From: Lachnospiraceae bacterium
Lineage (GTDB): Bacteria; Bacillota; Clostridia; Lachnospirales; Lachnospiraceae
Assembly: GCA_029008035.1 (NCBI GenBank)
Contig: JAQXIY010000032.1
Coordinates: forward strand, 1 to 64,000
DNA length: 64,000 nt
Direction: 5' to 3'
In this document: piece by piece, positions 48,755-57,498 of the stretch
Layout: every line of letters begins with the position of its first letter
Position numbering within the stretch: position 1 is the first letter of the stretch
Position numbers and translations under genes: made by a program
Notes under the pieces: model-generated
The model's input: only the letters and a program-made list of their open reading frames with translations
The model's database searches: none
Told to the model about the DNA's origin: nothing

Positions 48755-49918
48755 CTATGCAAAAAAATCTAATTTGCCTATTAATTTTTCCCTGTGATAA
48801 TAGAATCTTGGAATACGATTTCCCAAGTCACATGCCAATTCGTAGTTAAATCGTCCGGAGATTTCTCCCACTTCCTCCATGGTAATTCTCTCTTTTCCAT
48901 CCTGTCCGATTAGCACAACCAAATCCAGCAACTCAGCCTGAGGAATGTCTGTCACATCCACCATCATCTGGTCCATGCAAACCCGGCCTAAAATAGGTGC
49001 TCTTTTACCATGAATCAGCACAAAACCTTTTCCTGACATTGCTCTCGGATATCCATCTCCATATCCCACAGGTACGGTGGCCACACGCCTCTTCTCCGTG
49101 GCCTGATAGGTACCCCCATAACTAATGCAATCCCCCTCCGAAATCTCTTTGATATGAACAATATGACTATAAAGAGAAAGAGCAGGTTGTAAATCATACT
49201 TCCTCCCCACTTCCTCCGACGGACAAAGTCCATATAGGGTAATACCCGCACGTACCATATCCATGGCGCATTCCGGCAATTCCAAAATAGCCGCACTGTT
49301 GGCACAGTGATGAATAGCGAAGGTGACACCTTGTTCCTTCAAAGTATGAATCATATCCAAAAATTTTGCAAACTGACACTGTGTGTATGATTTGTCTGTC
49401 TCATCCGCTCTGGCAAAATGAGTGAAAATACCTTCCATACAAATCCCTTTCAGTTTGGCTATTTCTATAATCTCTGAAACAGCATCGGCTCCGGGCACAA
49501 ACCCAATCCTACCCATTCCCGTATCAATCTTAATATGAACATAGGCTTTTTTATCCATTTCCACAGCCATATCCGAAATCTTTTTTGCCAAATCATATCG
49601 AAAGACACAAAATCGTATTTCATGCTCAATCAATCGGGCATAGTCCTTTTCAAAAACAAATCCGAGAATCAAAATCATTTTTGTAATTCCCGCATCTCTC
49701 AATTCCATGGCCTCCTCTGCCGTGGCCACTGCGAAACCGCAAATATCACTATTCTTTTCCAGCAAATGCGCAATCTCAACAGCTCCATGACCATAGCCAT
49801 TGGTCTTAATAACCGCCATCATGGGGACGGGATTGTCCTGAAGTTTTTCCATCTCATTGATATTATGTTCAATTGCGTCCAAATCTACTTTGGCGTAGAT
49901 TCTCATAGATTCTTCCAA
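48755..49918 (-). CDS. alr: Alanine racemase
   Basis: AVIKTNGYGHGAVEIA; HIKIDTGMGRIGF; RVATVPVGYGDGYPR; GRVCMDQMMVDVT. Confidence 0.97.
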   Translation of the reverse strand: MEESMRIYAKVDLDAIEHNINEMEKLQDNPVPMMAVIKTNGYGHGAVEIAHLLEKNSDICGFAVATAEEAMELRDAGITKMILILGFVFEKDYARLIEHEIRFCVFRYDLAKKISDMAVEMDKKAYVHIKIDTGMGRIGFVPGADAVSEIIEIAKLKGICMEGIFTHFARADETDKSYTQCQFAKFLDMIHTLKEQGVTFAIHHCANSAAILELPECAMDMVRAGITLYGLCPSEEVGRKYDLQPALSLYSHIVHIKEISEGDCISYGGTYQATEKRRVATVPVGYGDGYPRAMSGKGFVLIHGKRAPILGRVCMDQMMVDVTDIPQAELLDLVVLIGQDGKERITMEEVGEISGRFNYELACDLGNRIPRFYYHREKLIGKLDFFA

Positions 49919-49920
49919 TG

Positions 49921-51414
49921 TTAAAGACCTCTCTCTTTATATATCATTTTGATTCCCTTGATCAAATCAGATGCCAACATACTATGTACGCCGGTCTCTT
50001 TTACAGCCTTTTCTCCCGCAAGACCGTGAAGGTAAACCCCCAGCGGGACCCCTTCCGAGACCGATAATCCCATAGCAATCAGCGCAGCCAAAATACCTGT
50101 GAGCACATCCCCACTGCCCGCTGTAGCCATGCCTGCGGAGCCGGAAGTGTTGACATAACTAACCTCATAGGGTGCAGCCACTACTGTAGTGGCATCTTTC
50201 AACACACAAACCACCTGGTATTCCCGGGCAAACCCCTCACAAACAGACAGTCTGTGATCCTTTACATAGGAAATTGGGTTGCCTGTCAAACGTGACATTT
50301 CCCCTATGTGGGGTGTGACAATCATTTCTGTATGAGGTCCGCGCAATAACTCCGGATGCTTAGCCAGATAGTTAAGGGCATCTGCATCTGCCACCACCGG
50401 CACTGCCGCATTTTGTAATACACAGCGCACCAGAGAGCCTGCACTTGAGGACTGTCCCAAGCCCGGACCAATGGCGACTACGTCAGCCCACTGCATGAGG
50501 GAAATACACTCCTTTTCGTCAAACTTATCATAACAGACCAGAAGCGCTTCTGGAAGTCTGGATAAAATAATATCACGATTTTGTCTTGGAGTGTAAACTT
50601 TCACCAAACCGCATCCGGTGACCATAGCGCTGTGAGCCGCCAAATATGCTGCTCCTGCCATCTCTTCGCTGCCGGCAATCAAAAGAACTTTTCCCATACT
50701 GCCTTTATTGGCATCCACCGGGGCAAAGGGAAGTGTATCCAAATCCCCTTCCTCCAGCATCATATATTGAGGTTTATTCGTTCCAAAAGCACATTCCGCA
50801 ATTCCTATATCAACCAGCACTATCCTTCCGCAATACTCTCTGCCGGGATAAATGCGCTGTCCCACCTTACCAAAGGCAAATGTAATGGTACAATCTGCTT
50901 TAAAGGCACATCCCAAAACTCTGCCGTCATCTGCACAAATGCCGGATGGCATATCAACGGCAATTTTTTTTGCATTCAGTCCATTCATATAGGAAATTAT
51001 TTCTGTATATGTCCCCGTTATTTCACGAGATAATCCCACACCAAAGATGGCATCTACCACCACATGACACATTTCGATATCATGAACGTCACATGAAATA
51101 GGAATCTCATACTGTTGGCAAATATCTCGTTGAGCCCTACACTGCTCCGTCATTTTGTTCTCGTCTCCCACAAAACAGAGGATAACAGAATACCCCTTGA
51201 GATAAAGCAATCTGGCAACAGCAAAGCCATCTCCCCCGTTGTTTCCGGCACCGCATACAACACCTATGGTTTTGTTTCTCACATCCTCGTTTTCTATAAC
51301 CTCTACCACACCAAGAGCCGCCCGTTCCATCAAAACCATATCCGGCATATGAAAATGTTCTATGGTATTGTGATCTGCCTGTTTCATTTCCCGGCTGGTC
51401 AAAAGATATTTCAT
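49921..51414 (-). CDS. nnr: Bifunctional NAD(P)H-hydrate epimerase/dehydratase
   Basis: VVCGAGNNGGDGFAVARLL; VDMPSGI; GKVLLIAGSEEMAGAAYLAA; TPHIGEMSRL; AGSGDVLTGILAAL. Confidence 0.95.
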   Translation of the reverse strand: MKYLLTSREMKQADHNTIEHFHMPDMVLMERAALGVVEVIENEDVRNKTIGVVCGAGNNGGDGFAVARLLYLKGYSVILCFVGDENKMTEQCRAQRDICQQYEIPISCDVHDIEMCHVVVDAIFGVGLSREITGTYTEIISYMNGLNAKKIAVDMPSGICADDGRVLGCAFKADCTITFAFGKVGQRIYPGREYCGRIVLVDIGIAECAFGTNKPQYMMLEEGDLDTLPFAPVDANKGSMGKVLLIAGSEEMAGAAYLAAHSAMVTGCGLVKVYTPRQNRDIILSRLPEALLVCYDKFDEKECISLMQWADVVAIGPGLGQSSSAGSLVRCVLQNAAVPVVADADALNYLAKHPELLRGPHTEMIVTPHIGEMSRLTGNPISYVKDHRLSVCEGFAREYQVVCVLKDATTVVAAPYEVSYVNTSGSAGMATAGSGDVLTGILAALIAMGLSVSEGVPLGVYLHGLAGEKAVKETGVHSMLASDLIKGIKMIYKERGL

Positions 51415-51445
51415 GTTATCTACCCCTTCCACAAAAAATACAACA

Positions 51446-51470
51446 AAGAGTTTCGCCAGGCGAAACTCTT
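51446..51470 (-). terminator. Near-perfect palindromic terminator at the 3' end of the coiled-coil gene
   Basis: Minus strand AAGAGTTTCGCC-t-GGCGAAACTCTT then TGTTGTATTTTTTG; overlaps the stop codon. Confidence 0.7.
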
Positions 51471-52134
51471 ACTCTTTTGATAGCTTCTTGGAATCAGAGG
51501 TATCCCCTTCCGGGCGGTCCTCTCCGGTATCCAAATCCACATCGTTATTTTTAACATCAAACAAATTGATGATATCTTTACCAAAAACATCATGCATATA
51601 GGCATAAATCTCCCGGTTATTAATCTCCCGGTTCTGCTTGCGAATAATATTCTTTTTGAGTTCGACTCGAATTTGCTTAATCCAGTCAGAAATCTCCTCA
51701 GCCTCACGATAATTTACGCGAAGTTGCTCATAGCAAAAAGTCATCGTCTCCATCATAAGAGCATCGTTATATGTAGTAATCTCCCTTGGAATATCCAGCA
51801 GAGCATCCTCATTATCGGAAATCTTCTGATTAATCTCATCAATGAGACGGCGATCCTCCTCCATTTTCTTACTCTTAGCATCTTCTGAAGGGGCTTCTAT
51901 GGCATCCATATTGTCCACAATATTCTTCATCAGGTTGGATTTCAACCTTTTTAAATCTTTTAATTCCTGAGTGAGTCTTCCCTGGCGAGCCAAGGTATCA
52001 GACAACTGTTCCTCCAGCTCTTTCACTTTGTCCGGCTTACCTTGTAACGCAAAAAGCCGATGCCACTTCTGGTCCAATACAAGAACGGGAATTTTAACTT
52101 TTTTTAATGCCTCTGTAAAAGCCTTCTTTTCCAA
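51469..52134 (-). CDS. Conserved hypothetical coiled-coil protein
   Basis: Long ORF downstream of rex; PVLVLDQKWHRLF, helical charged repeats. Confidence 0.75.
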   Translation of the reverse strand: MEKKAFTEALKKVKIPVLVLDQKWHRLFALQGKPDKVKELEEQLSDTLARQGRLTQELKDLKRLKSNLMKNIVDNMDAIEAPSEDAKSKKMEEDRRLIDEINQKISDNEDALLDIPREITTYNDALMMETMTFCYEQLRVNYREAEEISDWIKQIRVELKKNIIRKQNREINNREIYAYMHDVFGKDIINLFDVKNNDVDLDTGEDRPEGDTSDSKKLSKE

Positions 52135-52149
52135 AAAATCACCTTCAAA

Positions 52150-52782
52150 TTAATTGTCATTGCCGTTGGCAATACTATAGGAAAGTCGCATAAGGCTATC
52201 AGACAAATGAACATTTTCCACAATCATATTGTCCACATTATCCAAGTCCACATGGGCGAAATTCCAGATTGCGTGAACACCTAAAGAAGCTAACATAACT
52301 GCCGTGGTTTCAGCGTTTTCCTTGGGAATGGTGAGCGCTGCAATGTCGATTCGGTTCTCCTTGGCAAATTCCGGAAGTTCCTCCAGCATTTTCACCGGAA
52401 TTCCGCGAATCTCCTTGCCTTCCAATGCCGGATTCACATCAAACAATCCCACGATACGAAATCCGAACTTTTCAAAATTCATGTAATTGGCAATGGCCTG
52501 TCCAAGATTACCAACACCGATGACAATCACGTTATGTGTGGTATTCAAGCCTAAAATGTTGCCAATTTCATCATGTAAATACTGCACATTATATCCATAT
52601 CCCTGTTGGCCGAAGCCGCCAAAATTATTTAAATCTTGTCTAATCTGTGACGCTGTCACGTGCATCCTGGCACTGAGTTCGTTGGAGGAAATACGCTCAA
52701 CCCCCGCCTCTAACAATTCGTTCAAATAACGATAATATCTAGGCATTCTTCGAATCACTGCCTGGGAAATCTCTTTTTCCAA
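52150..52782 (-). CDS. rex: Redox-sensing transcriptional repressor Rex
   Basis: AVIRRMPRYYRYLNELLEAGVERISSNELSARMHVTASQIRQDLNNFGGFGQQGYGYNV; VIVIGVGNLGQAIANY. Confidence 0.96.
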   Translation of the reverse strand: MEKEISQAVIRRMPRYYRYLNELLEAGVERISSNELSARMHVTASQIRQDLNNFGGFGQQGYGYNVQYLHDEIGNILGLNTTHNVIVIGVGNLGQAIANYMNFEKFGFRIVGLFDVNPALEGKEIRGIPVKMLEELPEFAKENRIDIAALTIPKENAETTAVMLASLGVHAIWNFAHVDLDNVDNMIVENVHLSDSLMRLSYSIANGNDN

Positions 52783-52822
52783 AACAATATACCCCTTTCA
52801 TTGGCGATACCTGCCTAAAAAA

Positions 52823-52851
52823 ATTATAGTAATTTCCCGGAAGGTTGTCAA
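52823..52851 (-). promoter_or_regulatory. Consensus sigma-A promoter upstream of rex
   Basis: Minus strand TTGACA-N17-TATAAT, exact consensus hexamers and spacing. Confidence 0.85.
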
Positions 52852-52855
52852 TGTG

Positions 52856-54787
52856 TCAAAAATTTAACAACTCATTTTCAGAGAGAGTTTCCCATTGTAA
52901 GTACAGGTCTTCCAGTTGCTCTTTCAACCCCTGTTGCTCTCCTGTAATCTCATTTAACTTAGCCGAATTGGTTGCCACGGCAGGGTCTTCCAGCCTGGCA
53001 TCCAATTCAGCAAGTTTTCCCTCAATCTTTCCTATCTCTTGCTCAACCTTTTGTAATTGGTTTTCTATCTTACGCTTTTCGCTCTGGAGTTTCTTTTGTT
53101 GCTGCCAGTCCATCTTTCCTTGGGAATCATCTTTTGCTTGATTCTCGCCGACAGCTTCGCTCAGAGATTCTATCTCTTTTGATGTGTATTTTTTTTCTAT
53201 ATAATAGTCATAGTTTCCAAGATAGTTTTCAAACTGCTGACCATTTAACTCCAAAACTCGATGTGCTGTTTTATTGATAAAATATCTGTCATGGGACACA
53301 TACAACAATGTGCCGGAATAATGATTCAAGGCATTTTCTAAAATTTCCTTTGATTCCATATCCAGATGATTGGTGGGCTCATCCAATATGAGGAAATTGG
53401 CCCCCGACAGCATCAGCTTTGCCAGAGAAATACGTCCACGCTCTCCACCACTCAAATCACCGATTTTCTTATAGCAGTCATCCCCCATAAACATAAACGC
53501 CGCCAAGACATTACGAATCTTGGTCTGGTTAAGATTCGGATACGCATCACTCATCTCTTCAAATAAAGTCTTGTCATCATCCAAAACTTGCTGTTCCTGA
53601 TCATAGTAGCCAATAGTCACATGGGAACCAAGACGAATCACACCTCCATCTGCATCCTTTCTCTGGGTAATAATCTTTAACAACGTTGTCTTGCCGGTGC
53701 CGTTATCACCTATGATTGCTACATGTTCGCCTCTGGTTAGAAGAAGATTCACATCTGTGAAAAGAGCCACTCCGTCATAGGCCTTTGATACATGTATCAA
53801 TTCCAACACATCATTGCCGCTGACGGTATCCGGTTCCAAATGAAGACGCATGTTCTGATTGTCTTCCACAGGTTTCTCTATCAATTCCACCTTATCCAGG
53901 GCTTTTTGTCTGCTCTCCGCTCGTTTGATGGATTTTTCTCTGTTAAACTGTTTTAACTTGTCAATCACCTCTTGCTGATGAGCAATCATTTCCTGTTGCT
54001 TTTCATATTCCCGCAGTCTTGTAAGCAAAAACTGCTCTTTTTGCTTGGCAAAGGCTGTATAATTGCCCTTGTACATATGTGCTTTGTGGTTGGATATATC
54101 CAGTACGCCACTGACAATCCGATCCAGGAAAAATCGATCGTGTGCTACAATCACCACAGTGCCCTTATAGTTTAACAGGTAATTCTCCAACCATTGAATG
54201 GAGGAAAGGTCAAGATGATTGATTGGCTCATCCAATAGTAAAATATCCGGTTTGGTCACCAACAGTTTGCCCAAGGAAACCCGGGTTTTCTGTCCCCCCG
54301 AAAGCATATCCATGGTTTTCGCAAAATCATCCTCTGAAAACCCAAGGCCTCGCAGCACGCCATTCACCTCAGATTCGTAAGAATTACCTCCCAGATGATT
54401 AAACTTGTCGTTGAGCTGATGATAGCGCTGAAGCAGTTGTTCCAATTCCTGGTCTCCGATGCGTTTCATCTCTTCTTCCATGTCATGAAGTTCCTGCTCC
54501 ATCCGGATAATCTCTTCACAGGAAGAACGGACAATCTCATAAATGGTTCCATCCGTCTCTGCCCCTTGATATTGGGCTAAATAACCAACAGTGGTGCCTT
54601 TTGCAAACACCACTGTCCCCTGATCCGCTTCCAATTCTCCGGTTATAATTTTTAGCAACGTTGATTTTCCGGCTCCGTTGCTTCCCACAATTGCAAGCTT
54701 ATCTCCCTCATTCACTTGGAAAGAAATATCTTTTAATATATCATCACTACCAAACGATTTTGATATGTTTTGGCAAGATAGTATCAT
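52856..54787 (-). CDS. ABC-F family ATPase
   Basis: Two ABC domains: GSNGAGKSTLLKII..LSGGQKTRVSLGKLL..LDEPINHLD; GDNGTGKTTLLKII..LSGGERGRISLAKLM..LDEPTNHLD. Confidence 0.96.
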   Translation of the reverse strand: MILSCQNISKSFGSDDILKDISFQVNEGDKLAIVGSNGAGKSTLLKIITGELEADQGTVVFAKGTTVGYLAQYQGAETDGTIYEIVRSSCEEIIRMEQELHDMEEEMKRIGDQELEQLLQRYHQLNDKFNHLGGNSYESEVNGVLRGLGFSEDDFAKTMDMLSGGQKTRVSLGKLLVTKPDILLLDEPINHLDLSSIQWLENYLLNYKGTVVIVAHDRFFLDRIVSGVLDISNHKAHMYKGNYTAFAKQKEQFLLTRLREYEKQQEMIAHQQEVIDKLKQFNREKSIKRAESRQKALDKVELIEKPVEDNQNMRLHLEPDTVSGNDVLELIHVSKAYDGVALFTDVNLLLTRGEHVAIIGDNGTGKTTLLKIITQRKDADGGVIRLGSHVTIGYYDQEQQVLDDDKTLFEEMSDAYPNLNQTKIRNVLAAFMFMGDDCYKKIGDLSGGERGRISLAKLMLSGANFLILDEPTNHLDMESKEILENALNHYSGTLLYVSHDRYFINKTAHRVLELNGQQFENYLGNYDYYIEKKYTSKEIESLSEAVGENQAKDDSQGKMDWQQQKKLQSEKRKIENQLQKVEQEIGKIEGKLAELDARLEDPAVATNSAKLNEITGEQQGLKEQLEDLYLQWETLSENELLNF

Positions 54788-54796
54788 TGTTTCCTC

Positions 54797-56005
54797 CTAG
54801 AGCATCTTCTCCAATGTTTCACGGATGGCTACGATGAAATCGCGGCTGTTTAACACCGTTGGATTTTCCAACGTAGTAATCAAAGCCAAATCCTTTGTCA
54901 TCTTACCTTCCTCGATGGTCTGAACGCATGCCCGCTCCAGTTTGTCTGCAAAATCACAAAGCTCAGGTGTACCATCCAATTCACCGCGCTTGCGAAGAGC
55001 TCCTGTCCATGCAAAAATGGTTGCAACAGAGTTGGTGGATGTCTCCTCCCCTTCCAAATGCTTGTAGTAATGACGCTGTACCGTTCCGTGAGCAGCCTCA
55101 TACTCATAAACTCCCTGTGGAGATACCAGAACAGATGTCATCATGGCAAGAGAACCAAATGCAGAGGATACCATATCACTCATCACATCTCCATCATAAT
55201 TCTTACAAGCCCAGATATATCCACCCTCAGACTTCATAACACGGGCAACCGCATCGTCAATCAAGGTATAGAAATAGGTAATACCTGCTTCCTCAAACTT
55301 ATCCTTGTATTCCTTATCAAATATCTCCTGGAAAATATCCTTAAAGGTGTGGTCATATTTTTTGGATATCGTATCCTTTGTTGCAAACCAAAGATTCTGC
55401 TTGGTATCAAGGGCATAATTGAAGCAGCTCTTTGCAAAACTTTCGATAGATTTCTCAATGTTATGCTGTCCCTGCACTACACCCGCACCCGTGAAATTAT
55501 GTACCAATTCTCTCATCTCAGTGCCATCTTCTGCTGTGTACACAAGTTCAACTTTACCTGCGCCGGGAATCTTCATCTCGCAGTTTTTGTATACATCACC
55601 ATAAGCATGACGGGCAATGGTGATTGGCTTTTTCCAATTGCGTACACAGGGTTCAATGCCCTTTACAATAATAGGTGCTCTGAAAACTGTACCGTCCAAA
55701 ATAGCCCGAATGGTGCCATTAGGGCTCTTCCACATCTCCTTTAAGTTATATTCTGTCATTCTGGCAGCGTTTGGCGTGATGGTAGCACACTTTACTGCAA
55801 CACCATACTTCTTGGTTGCCTCAGCAGAATCTACCGTCACCTGGTCATTGGTCTCGTTTCTGTGTTCCAATCCCAAATCATAATATTCTGTATTTAATTC
55901 AATAAATGGAGTCAGAAGTTCATCCTTAATCATTTGCCAGAGAATTCTGGTCATTTCATCTCCGTCCATCTCTACCAATGGTGTCTTCATCATAATCTTA
56001 GCCAT
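54797..56005 (-). CDS. icd: NADP-dependent isocitrate dehydrogenase
   Basis: [76 protein letters not shown]. Confidence 0.97.
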   Translation of the reverse strand: MAKIMMKTPLVEMDGDEMTRILWQMIKDELLTPFIELNTEYYDLGLEHRNETNDQVTVDSAEATKKYGVAVKCATITPNAARMTEYNLKEMWKSPNGTIRAILDGTVFRAPIIVKGIEPCVRNWKKPITIARHAYGDVYKNCEMKIPGAGKVELVYTAEDGTEMRELVHNFTGAGVVQGQHNIEKSIESFAKSCFNYALDTKQNLWFATKDTISKKYDHTFKDIFQEIFDKEYKDKFEEAGITYFYTLIDDAVARVMKSEGGYIWACKNYDGDVMSDMVSSAFGSLAMMTSVLVSPQGVYEYEAAHGTVQRHYYKHLEGEETSTNSVATIFAWTGALRKRGELDGTPELCDFADKLERACVQTIEEGKMTKDLALITTLENPTVLNSRDFIVAIRETLEKML

Positions 56006-56098
56006 TGTTATATCCTCCTGTGATTCTTAGTCAACAAATTCATACCGCATTTTAGTATAGCAAAAGATTTCTTTCAGGTAAAGGAGGCTTTTTTTCAA

Positions 56099-56133
56099 AT
56101 TGTGTAACACAATGAGATTTCTCACATAAGATA
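56099..56133 (+). promoter_or_regulatory. Palindrome ATTGTGT-A-ACACAAT plus candidate sigma-K-like promoter (AC-N16-CATAAGATA)
   Basis: 7-1-7 perfect palindrome at 56099-56113; AC at 56107-56108 and CATANNNTA match at 56125-56133, ahead of RBS TTAGGAGG. Confidence 0.35.
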
Positions 56134-56160
56134 CATTGTAAATAGTTAGGAGGTTTCTTT

Positions 56161-56385
56161 ATGAGTGACCTAGTTGCAACAAACTGTGGATGTGGTGATA
56201 GAGACAACAACTGTTGTAGTTCTATTATCTGGATCATCTTGCTTCTCTGCCTGTGCGGCAATTCCGGCAGCACCTTCTCCGGTGACGGCTGTGGATGCGG
56301 CGGCGGAAACAACAGCTGTATCTGGATTATCTTGTTGCTGCTCTTCTGTGGCGGCTGCGACTCCGGATGTGGTAGCATTTTCTAA
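56161..56385 (+). CDS. Small Gly/Cys-rich protein (chorion-class high-cysteine type)
   Basis: MSDLVATNCGCGDRDNNCCSSIIWIILLLCLCGNSG...GCGCGGGNNSCIWIILLLLFCGGCDSGCGSIF; AGGAGG RBS. Confidence 0.8.
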   Translation: MSDLVATNCGCGDRDNNCCSSIIWIILLLCLCGNSGSTFSGDGCGCGGGNNSCIWIILLLLFCGGCDSGCGSIF

Positions 56386-56400
56386 TTTCATATTGTTACA

Positions 56401-56428
56401 GGCGCCTCAGTTGTGAGGCGCCATTTTT
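56401..56428. terminator. Rho-independent terminator
   Basis: GGCGCCTCA-gttg-TGAGGCGCC-aTTTTT. Confidence 0.9.
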
Positions 56429-56564
56429 ATGTTCTCCTTCGAGATGGATAACCTTTTTCCATAGACTTTGACTGTTTTCTCTTTTGTTCCTCTTTTTCTT
56501 TTTTCATCTTACAGTCCATATCGATTTCGTAACACTCATTATTTCTGAGAATCAGACGCTTCAT
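56427..56564 (-). CDS. 45-aa Lys/Arg-rich small protein (not in ORF track)
   Basis: ATG..TAA: MKRLILRNNECYEIDMDCKMKKEKEEQKRKQSKSMEKGYPSRRRT; AAGGAAAAAGGAAAAAT purine-rich RBS region upstream. Confidence 0.55.
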   Translation of the reverse strand: MKRLILRNNECYEIDMDCKMKKEKEEQKRKQSKSMEKGYPSRRRT

Positions 56565-56635
56565 ATTTTTCCTTTTTCCTTAGTATATGATAGTCTATCT
56601 TCTTGATTTCCACATAGAATAAATAAAAAACGCTT

Positions 56636-56971
56636 ATGGAAAACGAAACATTATCTCTATACGATAACAGATTACAGAGCAAAGAAATCAGTATTTTAAA
56701 AACCATTCTACCCTACTTAAACCCCACATCTCAGAAAAATATTTCCATGATAATCTCCTATATGCAACTGCAAAAAACCATGGAATTTTTTGAAAATCCG
56801 GAGAACACCATGCAAATTGTGGCTATGGAAAAAAAAGATAACGCAGCTGACATTTTAAATGCCATCAGAGTCCACTGCAATCAGCAGGAGCAGCAGCAAA
56901 TTGACCACCTGTTACACGCATTACAGATGGTATCCACCTACGAAATTCTATTTAACGGAGGCGCAGAATAA
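56636..56971 (+). CDS. Uncharacterised small helical protein A
   Basis: 111 aa; abuts the next ORF (stop at 56971, next ATG at 56972); no clear RBS at the annotated ATG. Confidence 0.65.
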   Translation: MENETLSLYDNRLQSKEISILKTILPYLNPTSQKNISMIISYMQLQKTMEFFENPENTMQIVAMEKKDNAADILNAIRVHCNQQEQQQIDHLLHALQMVSTYEILFNGGAE

Positions 56972-57250
56972 ATGGATAACTCTTTTCTCAATAACCCCTT
57001 ATTTCAAACTATTCCGCCGGAAAAGCAGGCATTTCTCAAAAATTTTGCCAGTCAAACCCCATCGGATAATCCAAATGATTTGGCAAATCAGCTCTCCTCT
57101 GCCGCAATGTCCGCCAAATCTCAAGGGCTATCTTTTTCCGATGCGGAGACTGCTCTTCTCATCAACATATTAAAGCAAAATATGTCCCCGGCAGAACAGC
57201 AAAAAGCAGATCGAATTATACAATTAGCTAAAACATTCAGACCACATTGA
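56972..57250 (+). CDS. Uncharacterised small helical protein B
   Basis: 92 aa; GGAGG RBS inside the end of the upstream ORF (AACGGAGGCGCAGAATAAATGG). Confidence 0.75.
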   Translation: MDNSFLNNPLFQTIPPEKQAFLKNFASQTPSDNPNDLANQLSSAAMSAKSQGLSFSDAETALLINILKQNMSPAEQQKADRIIQLAKTFRPH

Positions 57251-57257
57251 TAGTCAC

Positions 57258-57399
57258 GGGGCTATATAATAAACAATACTTTGTAGGGCACGCTTTCGCT
57301 ACTGCTCGCTGGTAACGGTACATAAGATGCCACTATCGTGCCATCAAGTACCGACCGCTCGCAAGTACCCCACAAAGTATATGTGTATTACATAGCCCC
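57258..57399. repeat. 142-bp structured inverted-repeat element (MITE/REP-like or structured RNA)
   Basis: Arms 57258-57288 and 57368-57399 pair over about 31 nt; inner stems CGGTAC (57316-57321)/GTACCG (57348-57353) and GATGCCAC (57326-57333)/GTGCCATC (57338-57345). Confidence 0.8.
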
Positions 57400-57442
57400 T
57401 TACCATGAAAAGGGTAAATCAAAGTATAACTATGGCACAAAA

Positions 57443-57477
57443 AAGTGGAATTCCCCCAACAAGGGCGAATTCCACTT
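57443..57477 (-). terminator. leuS rho-independent terminator
   Basis: Minus strand AAAGTGGAATTC-gcccttgttggggg-GAATTCCACTTTTTT. Confidence 0.88.
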
Positions 57478-57498
57478 TATACATATTACCTATTTATT

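Noticed and set aside
56170-56416. Overlapping ORFs in other frames of the Cys-rich gene (for example 56174..56416, 56170..56391 minus, 56052..56378 minus)
   Set aside because: Frame shadows of a GC-rich low-complexity gene; only the 56161-56385 frame has an AGGAGG RBS and a sensible composition.
57258-57399. CRISPR-like or tRNA-like interpretation of the structured element
   Set aside because: No repeat-spacer periodicity, no TpsiC/CCA features; the architecture is a single nested hairpin.
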